NCBI RefSeq assembly: GCF_907164915.1
Contig: NC_061869.1
Location: 186,001-250,000 of the forward strand
Source: Impatiens glandulifera
Lineage: Eukaryota; Streptophyta; Magnoliopsida; Ericales; Balsaminaceae
DNA length: 64,000 nucleotides
Direction: 5' to 3'
The position numbers and the translations under genes are program-made. The notes beneath the pieces are model-generated. The model was not told the origin of the DNA, did not search any database, and saw only the letters and a list, made by a program, of their open reading frames with translations. Below, piece after piece: positions 47,468 to 60,780 of this stretch (its first letter is position 1; the number at the start of each line of letters is the position of its first letter).

Positions 47468-50400
47468 TCATTTGATTGAAGAGGAAGAATTATAATCAGC
47501 TGCCGCACTACTAGTCATATTATTATTATTATTATTATCATCATCATCATCATCCGTGTTGGCCCTGCTGGGCACAGGAGTGTTTCTCCGCAACTCTCGC
47601 TTGGTGGGGACTATTATCACATGATGATCACTCTTCTTTTGATTCCGCCTCATCTCCAGTTCTTCTGCTTCATCGTCGTCGCCATCTTCTGTTTTGAAAA
47701 TTGGATGCATATATGCATTGAGAAGATACTTCTTAAGGTCGAAATTGTGAGTTGGATCTACTTTTGCCCGCTCCAGTGTATCTTTTCTCATGGCATCCTG
47801 TAATGAATACTTGACAAATGCTGGTTCATAACGCCCTTTACAGAATCTATGAAAATATATGGTAATGACCGGAAGGGCCAGGAGGAAAGGTGTGGACTGG
47901 GCGGCTTCTTTTGTACTTAACAACCCCATCAGAATCAGTTGTGACCCAATCAATGCATATATGATGCGTCCATGCACATCTGGCCAAAATGCACCACCAC
48001 TTTCGTACTCTTGGTTGTACACATTTATGATCTGCATGCAGCAACTAATTTAAATTTCATTAATCAATCTGTTGTTGTTAATTACTTACTTAGGATCGAG
48101 GATATTAGTACCTGGTGTCGGAAGACTACATAGGTGAAGGCAAAGAAAACGAGTATGAAAGGAAGCAGGAGAGGGGTCACAAGAGCATAAACAAGGCCCA
48201 GTAAGAAATAGAGTTGTATTTGAGGCTCCCCAGTATTGAAACCCAAGCTTCCAGGATCCATTGCTTCCTCCCTATCCTTGTCTGTTTTCACCATAAAGAA
48301 GTTTTTCAGGTGATAGAATACCAGCGGTTTCAGCCTTAGTATCTCCCCAGCTGTACCTGCCCACCCATCCACCATTATATACGTTATGAAGAATGTTGCT
48401 TTCTGTGGAACCGCCACACCTATCGTTTTTGGGATCCTGTCCCGCGCACAACATCATCAAAGATTATATATATATATATATATAGCTTCTTCTATTACTA
48501 AACAACATAGGTTTATACTTATAATTTTTCAATCTTATTGACATTTAAAATTATGTTGTTGTTTTCTTATTTATTGTTTTGTTTTTTTTTCCTTCCCTAT
48601 TGTAATCGTTTGAACGCTTTATTTTTAATAAAAGTTCACCTTTTTCAAAAAAAAAAAAAATATAATACTAATCAACAACAACAATCATGCATATATATTA
48701 ATTATAACTAACTCACTGATTTGGCGACTGATGAATAAACGAGTTTAGTTGCTGAAGCGCAGATCCCGTTATAACACTGGCAAGAAACACATTGACAAAG
48801 TTGAAAAGGTAATATCTAGATGCAGATCTCCTTTCCAAACTTGATTTGCTTATAAAGCCTTCAAATTTAGACATCAACATCAGTATCGTTGGTAGAACAA
48901 TCAGGAAAATCTTCAGAGCAATCCCAGGCAAAAACCCTTGTATGAAGGATTTTATGAAATCTCTGCATGCATGCACGTATATTGTGAATTAGTAGAATGT
49001 TCTCATTGATTAAATTAATTAATTAATTAAAAACTCAAAATCAAATGATCAGCATATATATATACTCACACTTCAATAACGGCCTTGAGGAAGGGTACCA
49101 CTTTCTCTATGCTTTCAATGTTTGCTAGAGATTGTACTAAGGTAATTGGGATGATAAAAAAGAATGTGAGGAAAAAGAAAGCAACAGAAACTATAAGCTT
49201 CCGAATGGTCAGCTCAACGTATGGAATAGCAAGATTTTTCCAGTAAATATCTCGAGGTTCTGGGGCCCAATCTGTCAACCAAATCGTTGGATCACTCGAT
49301 TGCTGGGTTTGAGCACAAACAGCTGCAGCCCATCGAGTTTTGAAACACACAAAAGAAGCTGGCATGATTGACTTTGAGTTCTTTTTCACATTTTCTCTCT
49401 CTTCACCTATCTGTTGTTCAACAACAACAACAACAACGTACAATTTAATATCCAATCCATGTATTCAGAAGAAGAAGTATCTTGCATAGAAATTACTTGT
49501 TTGGATAGTCTTTCAATTACTGCCGTCTGAAAATCAATTGCATCGACTTTGTTCCCACAGAGACCCAGAAAACCAGTCTGCCAGACAACAACAATAACAA
49601 CAACAACAGCATAAAACAGGATGGGTGGTGCAGTTTCTATATATATTTTGCAGTCGCTGCGACAGGGAAGGCAACAAATTAAGACATGAGCCCGTTTGCA
49701 AAAATGTATGGTAAAATAAAAAAAAATATATATATAAAAAAAATGACTCATCACCTAACTATTAAGTAAAAGTAGCTAGGTACCAACCTTTAGGAAAGGT
49801 CTTGCTTTGGACTGATCTCTGAAGTATTTCAATTGATAATAATCAAGCCAATTTTGTTTGTTCTTCTTCTCTTCAACAAGATTAGCAAGTTTGTTTGCAT
49901 TGTATACAAGCTGCATCAATTTCAATTTATGCATAATAACAAAATCTGACGGGATGGAAGGAATGAATTAATTAATTAATTAATTAATTAATTACCTGAC
50001 TGGTGAGATAGTGATCCGGATGATTGACCAAGAAAAAGTGTTCAACAGACTGGGCAACTGTTTCATCGGGATCTGGTGGCACGTTCCTGACAAGGACCTG
50101 CACAATAAAATTAATTAGCCTTTGCCTAACAATCAATGAAAGGAAAGGAAAGGAAATGAAATGAAATGAATATTAATTAGACTTATATTACTGTGAATTG
50201 ATCTGGGCGGCGTCCTTCAGTTTGAAGAAAGTGCAACCTCATTGATGCAACTTTCTCATATTCCTTCCTCAACACATAGCATGTCCAAAAGGAAAATGCG
50301 TAGGCCATAACTATATGTGCCCAAAATCTGCATCCCATTATCATCATCAATCATCATCATCATAATAATAATAATTATTATTAGGTTTGAAGGAGGAAAT

Positions 50401-51018
50401 TAAGAAAAATTAAAGAAATTCATGCCTGTTTGATTTGGGAGGAATATTTGAAATAGATAGCTTATCGATATCACTGTATGTTACATTCCCAAACTCTTTG
50501 GCTATCTGCAGCGTTTCATTTGTATAATTTACTGGTACCAAGACAAGCCAAGCAAGGATTGTAATAGGGACAAAGATTTTGAGTCTGCATTATATAAAAC
50601 AAAACAAATAACAAATGAATATATCATATCATATGAATTCAATTCATCATGTGGTGTGGGGTGTATTGCATAGCATAGTATAGTATAGTATAGTATAGTA
50701 CCCTAATAGATAAATCCGCAAGTAAACAACAGAATCCAATCCTGCATGGTCAATGAGCTCGGATTCAGGCATTCTGAGTGCGGCTGGCATCCAATTGAGA
50801 AAGTTGATCAGATATGATCTCAAGTTCAAATTCACAAACTTGCTTACGAATGCTCCAGGAGCAGTAGGACTCCCTCTCAGTCCCCGAAGGTACCATTTTG
50901 GAAAATATACTCTATCATTCAGAGGCTGGAGTCTCAGTATCGCAAATGCCACCAAGAACACAAACGCAGTCAAAATGTTTATAGCTGCTGCTAGCCCTAT
51001 ATCTCCAAGAGTAGCCAT
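47468..51018 (-). CDS. OSCA1: OSCA1-type hyperosmolality/mechanosensitive calcium-permeable channel (CSC1-like)
   Basis: Ten exons: 50702-51018, 50426-50584, 50192-50327, 49996-50097, 49788-49910, 49497-49577, 49070-49410, 48717-48962, 48112-48436 and 47468-48031. They give 797 residues. I chose MATLGDIGLAAAINILTAF (51018) over an ATG two codons upstream because the family starts MATL. N-terminal helix, RLQPLNDRVYFPKWYL and ELIDHAGLDSVVYLRIY are OSCA hallmarks. A cytosolic RNA-recognition-like domain follows (LVRNVPPDPDETV to about residue 390), then the pore region with SIMPASFVCFKTRWAAAVCAQ, FFFLTFFFIIPITLVQSL, FLERRSASRYY-like and MVDGWAGTAGEIL blocks. The tail is acidic and Asn-rich. The family is a plasma-membrane dimeric channel opened by membrane tension. 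The intron after exon 2 starts GC. Confidence 0.95.
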
Positions 51019-51423
51019 CCTCAATCAATCAATCGCCCTGGATAAATCAATTCACAATATCGTCGACCTACCACCCAGTCTAATAATCATAGATAGAAGC
51101 TCCTACCAGACAGACAGACTAAGAAAGTATTATTCTGATGATTCTGAAGGAGAAAGAAAAGTATGTGTAGGAGATTAATTAATTAATTAATTAATTAATA
51201 ATTGATCTGTTCTTATTATTACCGGCAAGAAGAAGAATAATAATAAGAAGAAAGAAGAAAATACCCCTCCTCCAACCAACGTGCCACGTGCGTCACCAAC
51301 GGTTACTTTCTCTTTTTCAAACTTTTTGTCCTGCCGACTTGATAAAAAATCAATATTATTAGACATGTTTGATTTAATTTATTTGCTAATTAAATTAATT
51401 AGTATGAATAAATAAATTTGGTG

Positions 51424-51461
<38 letters not shown>

Positions 51462-52644
51462 ATAATGTGTTAGCATTTTATTGGACTTGAAACCTGACAC
51501 GATATTTCCCAACATCATTTAACATTAAATTTATGTTCTCTATCCTAACTCTATTAGTATATAATCAGGAAGTATTTTTGTATAATCAATTTTCAAGTTT
51601 GATAACCGGAGCAGGAGTAGTGGGTCAAACAAGCAAAGATCGTGTTGGCCTCCCTTCCAGCGTTCGCGTCCATTGCGTGGCCATCTTATTATTATTTTCC
51701 AAATCTGGACCAAAGTCAAAAACAAAAGTCAATGGCCCCCACCAACAGCCTACCTAACCTCAATCCCATTCCAGGAATATTTTATGCATGCAGGCCTTTG
51801 ATTCGGATTCTTGTTTTTGTTTCTGTGACTACTTTTTCTTTTTTATTTGCAACAAAAGTAAAAAACTGTTGATTCCTTCCACCCACCAATTCTGTCTTGC
51901 ATCTATGTTGAGAAGAAAACAAACAAACGCACAACTTTAACACAAATAATCATGAATTGAGTTTAGCCCATTTGATTCTTAATTTGAGATGTAACTTGAA
52001 CTTATCCATCCCCATACTTATTCACTTGTCTCATTTCATTTCATCTGAATCCCACAATTCACAGAGGATCAAAATGCTTTGATTTTAAAATAACTTAAAA
52101 GGAATCATAAAATAAAATAAAATAAAAATTTACCTATTTAAATCGTTATGTTTTTGGCATACAAAAAAGAAAGAAAGAAAGGGAGTTAATCCAATTTTTG
52201 GGAGCCAGGTAAATTGAGGTGGGCTATAAGAAAAACATTAATGAATTTTTTTTCTTTCAAATCAACTTATTTTATTATTTTCAATTAATCAATTCATTAA
52301 CATGTTAAAATACTTTTACTTTATATTATAAAATTAAAATTTTAAATTAAAAAATATTATAATAATTCACCCCATTAAAACTTAAATAATATACTTCTTT
52401 TATATTATTTTTTAAAAAATATCTCAAACAACCCAACATCAAATCAGCTCTTAATTCTTTATTATTTCTCAAATTAACATTGTTTAGAGCTTATTTTTTC
52501 AAAAATTTATTTTTTTGATTCATTCTCAAATAAAATTATTTTTTAATTCAAACTCAATTCATTTTTAATTAAATACATTCTAAATTTTAATTATTTATAT
52601 TATATATATTTTAATTATTAATTTTATAAATTTAATTATTTATG

Positions 52645-52693
<49 letters not shown>

Positions 52694-53014
52694 TTAAAAT
52701 ATAAAAAATATTTAGTTACATTTACCACCAAAACTTCCATGGCATTAGAACCCGCGGAAGAAGAATATGATCCTTGTCCTATATCTCCATTCTCCACCAA
52801 CCATTATTACACATTAAGGAAGATTCTAAATTCACAACCAGATAGACTTTTCTAGATACAGCTGTTTGCATTCTTATTAGATGTTGGTATTTTATTATAC
52901 ACAAAGCAAAGCATCTAGTCATCTACATCCAGCAAAAGAAACAAATTAACGCAGCAGCAGCAGCAGCAGCTTAGTAACCACTCATTCACATCTTCTTTCC
53001 AATCCATTCCCAGA
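51019..53014. other. Intergenic: OSCA1 promoter side and MCD 3' flank
   Basis: No gene recognised. (AT)n runs lie at 51426-51457 and 52650-52690; AATTA repeats at 51175-51200. A CAG-type (GCAGCA) run lies at 52951-52970. Short open frames at 51533-51872 lack any domain. Confidence 0.55.
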
Positions 53015-56000
53015 TCAAGCCTCCTGCAAAAAAATGGGAATAAAGGATTATCAATAACAGGTAGTAGAACAACCCAATTTTTCCATCTTTAGACAAAAAC
53101 AAAAACAAAAACATAAACAAAAAACAGGGAGAGGTGGTGGGCGGTAGGTTCCATATTCTCTTTAACATAAAGTAGTTTACCCCTGGAAGAAAGCCATGGA
53201 TGTCATCAGTAGCATGAACAGTTCCTGTGCTAATATATGACTGACCATTTTCTTCTATATCTTCCAACCTGCAGATGTCATACATGGGGGAATTATTCAG
53301 AAATCGTACGCAAAAAACAGAGAAACAAGACATCTTCGTTCTAGAATTCCATTTGATGAGGCGTGTTTTAATAGAATACTATAATCTGCAGCACAGTACA
53401 TGGGTCAAAGGATGCACACCTATAGAGATAATTGACCATAATCCCAGCACTTTGACAAAGGCCTTTCTCTGACCGATCAGCCATCCAATTTATTCTTCCA
53501 ATCATCTACCATAACATAATAAACATGAACACTTCGTTTCATTTATATCTAATTTGATCCCAGTGTAATGAAGGAATCTAGCAAGAATGTGATAGTGACT
53601 TGTAGATATATTATGGCTTATATCTACAAGTTTCGTTGTAGGGTGTGTAAGGTGTTGTTGTATTTGTGGTTTTGATGTTGATGGATTTGTATTTATTTTT
53701 ATGATTTTGTATATGTTTTTTTTGTCATTGTGCTTAACCTAAGCAGACAAATAGTTTTGTTTCTTAAAAATATATATAGATATACTATGGCTTAGGAGGA
53801 CAAATATACTAAAATGTTTTTGTTTTAAACAACAAAAGGACAAGGTCTTTCATAGGAAATAGCATAATCAGATGAAGTATCTATTTACCTACCGCCCCAT
53901 TCTGCAAGTGGAAATTTGCAACGGAATCCAAAGCTCTTCCTCTCTTCTTCTCTAGCAAAAGGTACCTGCAGCAAAAAAACAACCCACAAAGAACAGATAA
54001 TGCTAGGAATCGTGGATGTGCAATTATTTCCAGTTCCATGAATAAATTGTATCAGCACCCAGCCACACTGTCAAGCAAAAAATCCTACGCTTTCTATGAC
54101 TTACCCAGTGCCTATCTAAACAAGCAGAAATTTAACCCTCTACCTGGCACATAATCGCATCAATGGGGCTTCTAACACAGACACGAGTTCATCAGACTTT
54201 ATCCATTCATACTTTCTTGATGTTAACAAATTCCATAATACTTTCATGGCATCTTTCTCCCCCGTGAGCTCCCTGCAAACTCCATTTGAATGGAGGCAAT
54301 AATTATATATTACTAGGGAAATAGGACTATTACAGAAACATCTACAATGCAACGCCAAGAAAGAGAGGGTTGGATTATTATGAATAGATTGAGCTGAAGC
54401 AATACTTGGATGCGTCATGTAATGCTCTTTCTTCTTCCGGTTCCAAAATGTTCTCCCTGAAAGTAGAATCTGATCTTTCAGCAGATACCAACTTCGCTAA
54501 AAGCCATTGTGTATATCCTGGGATTGGGCTAAGTGTTGCAAACGTCTGAATGGAAAAACTATGAACTGATGTAAGAAAATTCATTCAACGCCTAGTGACT
54601 GCACCACATATGTGCAATGGTAGACAGGAAACGAACAATAAGAATGTGATCTGTTTACTGTAAACAATAGAATTGAATATGATTGTCACAAAGAAGAAAA
54701 ATATGCAGACAGATAGTTGTTACTCACATATATATTGGGCATATCCTTTTTCACCAGATCAATTACTCGCTTAATTAGGAATTTTCCGAGATTGATCCCT
54801 TTCAAACCAGGCTGCCAATTTTAAAATAAAACAGCAAATTAGGCACAGAAAATCAAAGCTATCAGAAATGGAGAAGATAGTCTTTATTTACGAGTACAAA
54901 AAATTTGGACCTGAGTTGACGATATCGAATAAAATAATGCACAAGTTGCCTCACATTCATGCATTGAGGGTTCATCCCATAAAACTTCCTGGAATTGGGA
55001 GTCGCCGTCAGACAGACATAGAATTCTGAGTAGGCAGACAAGATTTTACCTGAATTGTTTGAGAAACGTTCTTCTGAAGAGCAACTTCTATAAAGATTAA
55101 TGGTTCACCTGATCAAATATTTATAATTAAAACCAGTGAATGGATAAGACGTTGAGACATAAAGAGCATATACTTATCGAATATAAAGAAAAGGTTATCT
55201 AATACTTAAAAAATATTGAACTAGGATTTTGCAAGTTGGAGGGGGTTAGAAGACTAGTGAAGTTGGGTTCGAAAGAGAATATCAAAATTTAACCAAAGTT
55301 CAAAGTGGAATTTTACGGATCATCTCATTCTAGAATCCCTAATCTATTAGAAACAGTAGAATAACCAGGGAAGATAAGGAAATAAATATGCAGTACCTTA
55401 TCACATGAAGCATAAAACATATCCATTCCCTAAGCAACAAAGGTGAAATACTAACCAGGTACTGCAGGATGTATATAACCAAAGCAACGCCGCCCTACTC
55501 CCAACCTTCTTTTAAGATCTACAAGATTGCTGACGGGATGCACAGCCTAAAGGAGATATGTTCATGTCTTCTTCATCATATACTCTTCAAGAAGATCAAG
55601 AATTAAAATATTAAAAGAATGAACTTGCCTCATATGCCACAATTTTCTCCAAGAGCGAAGCAGGATCATCCCATGTGATTTGGTGAAGTTCTAACACAGC
55701 AGGACTTAGCCATGTAATAAGCTTTTGCTTCATGTAAGACTCTAATGCCCGCAAGGACACCACATTTTCCTCCCTACATGTTTAAAACTTGAAGTTATCT
55801 CAAAACAAATTAAAAAAAAAAGCTGACAATCAATTCATGAAACTGTCAGTTTCTTAGCAATATGAAACTGCATCTACCAATTCTTCATATTCACTCTGCT
55901 CAAAGGTGTAGGATTTAGTCAACTGGAAATTAAGGGCAGACAATGGGGTTCATCAGAGTGAACATCGACAAAAGGGATTCCATTTTTCAATTCCCTCTGA

Positions 56001-57481
56001 CTACCTTTACATGAAAAGAAAAGAAGCAGCATCTCTAATCAATATATGAAGCCTAATCAAGACATTGACTGATCCACCCAAATTCACCACAATTATATTG
56101 TAATGTACCTTATCATCCTGGTACCCTGATGATCTGTTTGAGAAAAGAATAAGAAACGTTACCATGTTCGCATTTCCAAGGCAGTCAACTCATACTACTT
56201 CCTTTTACATTGGTAAAGATGACTATGAATAGACATGCAGATCACTGTGATTCTTACGCTACATGATGCACATCCTGCACTTATTTAATAATATGTATGT
56301 CAATTTCTGAATATAAACTTACTCAAGAATGGATAGAATATCAGCTCTCATGATTGACAGGAATTTCAAGCCCCCTGGGTGGGTATTCAGCCTTTCAAAT
56401 AGATCTTCATACTGTGGCTTCAGAGCATATCTTATGTTCCGTTCAAGCCGGTAAAATGCAGCAAGACAGCTTCCATCTTCATTTGTGGAAGCATCAACTT
56501 TGCCACCTACAAGTATAACTCCTCCTGATGATAAAGTAATAATTAAAAGATTCATTGTTATTAGAGTGCCAATCACAAACTCACCCGTGGCTGACGCCTC
56601 AAGCCCTAGATACTGTTTCATCAACTCGTGAATCTGAGACCTGTCAAGATCATAATCCTTGGCAAGTATAAGAAGCAAACTTTGACGATCATTCTTTGAC
56701 AAATCGAGATAACCCTACATGAATGATAAATATGGTTATCATTGTAACATTTTGGGTAGTTTGGTTTTAAGGTTATGTCAGGTAGACAAGAGAGATGCAC
56801 TTAGATAATTGTAACGTAATCTGAAAAAAAAGAGGCACTTTTCTCAAAACAATTTAAAACACTGTTAAAACAAATGAAGGAATTGATTCTAAGAACTTAA
56901 GCATTGGAAACTAACTTCTGAAAATTCATCAAGTGCAGAATCTAGAACTTCTGCTTTCTTCATGGATATGGCAGAGTGCATCGACTCTCTTACTGCTCCA
57001 AAATCCCTGCAAACAACAAAGAAAAATATTACTAAAAAAACAAGCATGCAACCTAGTAGTCTGAAAACAAGATGATGCATATGGACGTTTGTGCATACAT
57101 ATATACCTCTTCATAGTATTGCCCGAGGAATCAATATCCTCGTGAGAAACTTTAGAGCCTTGGATAGGAACATGCTCCAAGTGATTAAGCTTGTTCTGTA
57201 CAATTAGAATTTCATTATCAGCCAATCAGCTGAGAGAGTTAGTTGCTTATGCATCCACGGTCCACCAACAAAGTATGTACAGTTTCTAACTTTGTGATCT
57301 CATCAGTCAGCACTCAGTTGTTCCATGGTTGCCAACCAAAACAATCGAATCCCAGTCGTGTGTGCAACAGAATATTCTCATAGGTGTTTGATAAGAGAGA
57401 GAGAGAGAGAATGCTTACTGATCCAGGCGAGAAAGGTCTCATTCTGGTTCTCATCAAGATGGCGAGACCTTTCTTGTTCAT
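53015..57481 (-). CDS. MCD: Malonyl-CoA decarboxylase
   Basis: Sixteen exons: 57419-57481, 57107-57195, 56916-57006, 56585-56714, 56323-56506, 55629-55773, 55456-55546, 55050-55108, 54911-54988, 54728-54811, 54406-54545, 54144-54272, 53893-53965, 53420-53505, 53181-53268 and a tiny last exon ending at 53015. About 512 residues, near the family length. The enzyme converts malonyl-CoA to acetyl-CoA and CO2, in mitochondria or peroxisomes. Conserved blocks: LAKDYDLDRSQIHELMKQYL (helical N-domain), YALKPQYEDLFERLNTHPGG, HQITWDDPASLLEKIVAYE, LKRRLGVGRRCFGY, CALFYSISSTQPGLKGINLG, FATLSPIPGYTQWLL and INWMADRSEKGL. The intron after exon 6 starts GCAAGT. The last splice is uncertain: spliced, the protein ends LPGEA; read through, it would end WEWIGKKM at 52986. 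Confidence 0.94.
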
Positions 57482-58439
57482 AGTTGGAGAGAATTCAATG
57501 GAAAGTTTGCAGAGCTTTACGTACTAAAATGAAACCTAAAATTAAGAGAGAAAATAAAAACCAATTGGATTTAAAGTTAAAAAATATTATTATTTTTATG
57601 AAAAAAATAATTATCATTCTCAATTTTAATAAGATTACATTCAAAAATTAATTTTAAATAATATAAAATAACATTTATAAAATAAATTATATAGTGTAAC
57701 CCGGAAAAACTCTTTGTTTCTGTGACAAGTTTTGAGGTTCGAGTATTTCAACACCGAGTTTGCGTGTCATGAATCTTTACAAAATAAAATATTATTTTAA
57801 AAGATTTTAAATAATTCCTAACCGATTTTTTGAAATTAATTAATTTAGGTTCAAATTAAAATAATATGAGAATTTATAATTATTAAAATACAATTTGATT
57901 TTTAAAAATTCGTTATTTAAATTAATTAAAAATAATTAATTTAAAAGATTATTTATTTAAAAATATAGTAGTTAATTGATTTTTAAAAATTAATAAACTG
58001 ATACAAATGTATTTTTAGTTAGAGTTTTCTTTAGTTTGTAGTTTGATGATATTCGGGAAATGACTTTCGCACTTCATCTTCCGTACCAGTTTTAAAAACG
58101 GTCTCTACTTATAATTTTGACTTTTGAAAATCGGTTATATAACGCTTTATTTTAACCGATTATTCTTATAGTCCTTAACATACATAGGTTTGTACGTATT
58201 TAAAAAATTATTACAACAATTATTTAAATGCTGATACCTATTGCGGATACCGTTAACTAGGAAAGAAAATACCTAAAGAACAATAATTTTTTAAAGGCAT
58301 TAGGGTTTAAACATAAATCCTAAATAGACATTTATCAAAATATTTTGTGTGGAAATATCCCAAAAATATTTTGAAACCATTTTCTATTTTTTTGAGATTT
58401 TTAGAAAATGGTTCGAGGTTTCAAAATTTTAAAAATAAT
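57482..58439. other. Intergenic upstream of MCD
   Basis: A GA microsatellite (about 57394-57409) lies inside the first MCD intron nearby. From 57550 the sequence is AT-rich and without features I recognise. Confidence 0.5.
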
Positions 58440-60780
58440 TTTGGAATTTTAAAATTGGAATCAAACAGGCCTTAGGACCGGTGTCTTAGGTCTTCGGTTC
58501 GTTTTATCGGTCGGGGCTAAAAAGCTCTCGGTCATGGTCAAAGACCCATCGGTCTGGGTGTAAGATCCTCGTTTGGGGTGCGGAAGTCCATCGGTCGGGG
58601 TGCTAAGACCTCTCGGTCCTAGGCCATAATTCTTGATCAAGTACAAGAATTCTCGGTCGGACGCCTCGGTCCTGGGTGAAAGTCATCAGTCCTATAGGTT
58701 ATGGAGTTTTCGGTGGTACGAGACTCCTTAGTCCTAGGTCCGACTTCTCGGTCGGACATCTCAGTCCTAGATGAAGAACATTGGTCGGACCTCTCGGTCT
58801 TGACTAAGATTTATCGGTCAGACCCATCGGTCCTAAAAAACATCAAAATTGCAGGTTTTGCAATTTTGATGGAGACTTTGATTCTTTGATCAAAGGGCCT
58901 AGGTAGCTTCACAAAGCCCACAATAACATTTAGAATATCATCACAATGTATAATCGACCGGAGTGATGATCAATTCATTCAAATAGTTTATGACAAAAAA
59001 TCGAATTTTAAGTTTTAAAATTGTTGAAGTGTAAGTAGTTTGTCAATAGTTTCCTTATACTCATATACTTTATTGGTACCAAAATATGTAGACTTGTTGT
59101 TCATTTGGATCAATTAAAAAACTTTTAATTTCAATTATTTTGAAAATTTTAATTTTGATCAAACATAATCAAGATGGATTAAACATGATCCAAACAGTTG
59201 TCCAACATCATTAGAAACATGTTGGGAATATTTTTAAGCTCATGTTTTTTAGGATTAGATCAAGATCGAAAAACCCGTTTTTCAATTTCTTGAAATTCAA
59301 ATTTGGGTATTTTTGCTTGAGATTGATTGATCGGTCTTGACTTTCATAGAAAGTTTATAAATGATCATGGGATCAATTTTCAATCAAAAATCCAACAACC
59401 ACGCATTATACAAGTTTATGAAAACTGAAATATAAAAATTTTAAATTTAAACTAGAAGTATGATTAAATGGTGATTGAAAACGTAATAAGGATTGGAGAA
59501 CACTCCTTAGATCTTAGGAAAATTTTTGGAATGCTCAGATCCAAGTTTTAAGGTCTTATATAGAATTTTGAAAAATCCAACAAGCTTGAGCTTTAATGGC
59601 GGATTTTCTAAAAATTCATATTAGAAGTTGAAGACTTGATCTTTTGGCTTCAGAATTGTTAAGGAAGGCTATTTATAGCCTCCTAAAATCGGTTGATATA
59701 GCCAAGTGGCTTGAATTAACCAAAATATATTTATGGTATTTTGGTTGTTCTTCCGGCTAGTTGCTGGAATAAGCATCATTGTTGCCTAAAGATGTAGGGG
59801 AAATGATCACCGTGGCAAGATGATCATTTCACCTTTTGAATCAGCCAAAATGTTGAACTAACGATAGAGTTCCATCTTTGAAAAATCAAAGATGCCTGCC
59901 GTCCTTATCATTCCGGTGATCGCGATAAAGAAGACAGTCGTAGACGAAACGACGTCATTTTGGGAGAGAACACAGACACAGAGTGGTCCGTTGGCGTTCT
60001 ATCACGGTTCCGTCGCGATCCACGTGTTTCGTCACGTTTCAGTTAACGGGCGTTAGCTGATTCGTTGTTATGCGGGCACGCACTTCTCTGGTTGCAGCGA
60101 GCTACGCGGGCGCTTCCTGGCGTTGGATGAAAACCTAGCGTCCATCCAATGGTCGCGGTTCCGGCTATAACAATAAATATGTATTTCGGCTACACCCGAT
60201 TACATATTTATTTTTAATTTAAAACCTTAAGGATTTGTTTGAAATGTATTTTTCTTTCACCCTTTTGACTTTAATTTTAATCTTTTAAATACATAAAATA
60301 TAAAAATAAATATGACAAATATTTTTTCAATTTATTATTATTTTTTTTCATATATTTTTGGGTTAAATAAATAATTTTGGTGGATGAAATGAGTACCACA
60401 TTTCATTCTAAATTATTTATTTTAATTCCTTTGATTTTTCTAAAATTATTTTGAGATAAAATGAGTAAAACATTTATCCCAAATAATTTTATTTATTTTG
60501 TTTGTCCATTTTCCTCAATTAATTAAATTTTAATTATCATAATAATTAATCTAATTAAGTTTTCGCCTTAGGGTTAATTATTTTAATTTATTTATTTGAA
60601 AATAAATCAAAATAATTATTTTAATTTTAGAAATTGGGTATGTAAACTTTTAGTGCTTACATACAGCAAGCTCTTGCTTACCTTGCACAGTCAATCATCT
60701 TGCTATGGCTCACGAAGAAGAAGGGAAGTCCCGATTTAGCTTAAGAATCACTAACCTCTAACTCCCTAAACTTGGTGGCA
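58440..60780 (+). repeat. Degenerate LTR-like repeat, plus orientation
   Basis: Begins with a block of short repeated motifs CTCGGTC/TCGGTCGG (58490-58840). AT-rich sequence, a GC-rich stretch (59930-60170, with GCGTCCATCCAATGGTCGC) and an AT-rich end (AAATTGGGTATGTAAAC, about 60635) follow. Large parts match 61560-64000 read on the other strand at low identity. No coding sequence. LTR status is inferred from length, layout and repetition; ends are not defined. Confidence 0.5.

Noticed and set aside
51533..51872. Short open frames upstream of OSCA1
   Set aside because: No domain, no conserved start and no splice support; likely chance.
56105..56135. Extra MCD exon encoding SSGYQDDK
   Set aside because: It fits a frame, but joining exon 5 directly to 55773 gives ILEEENVVSLRALESYMK, which matches the family; the extra piece would interrupt it.
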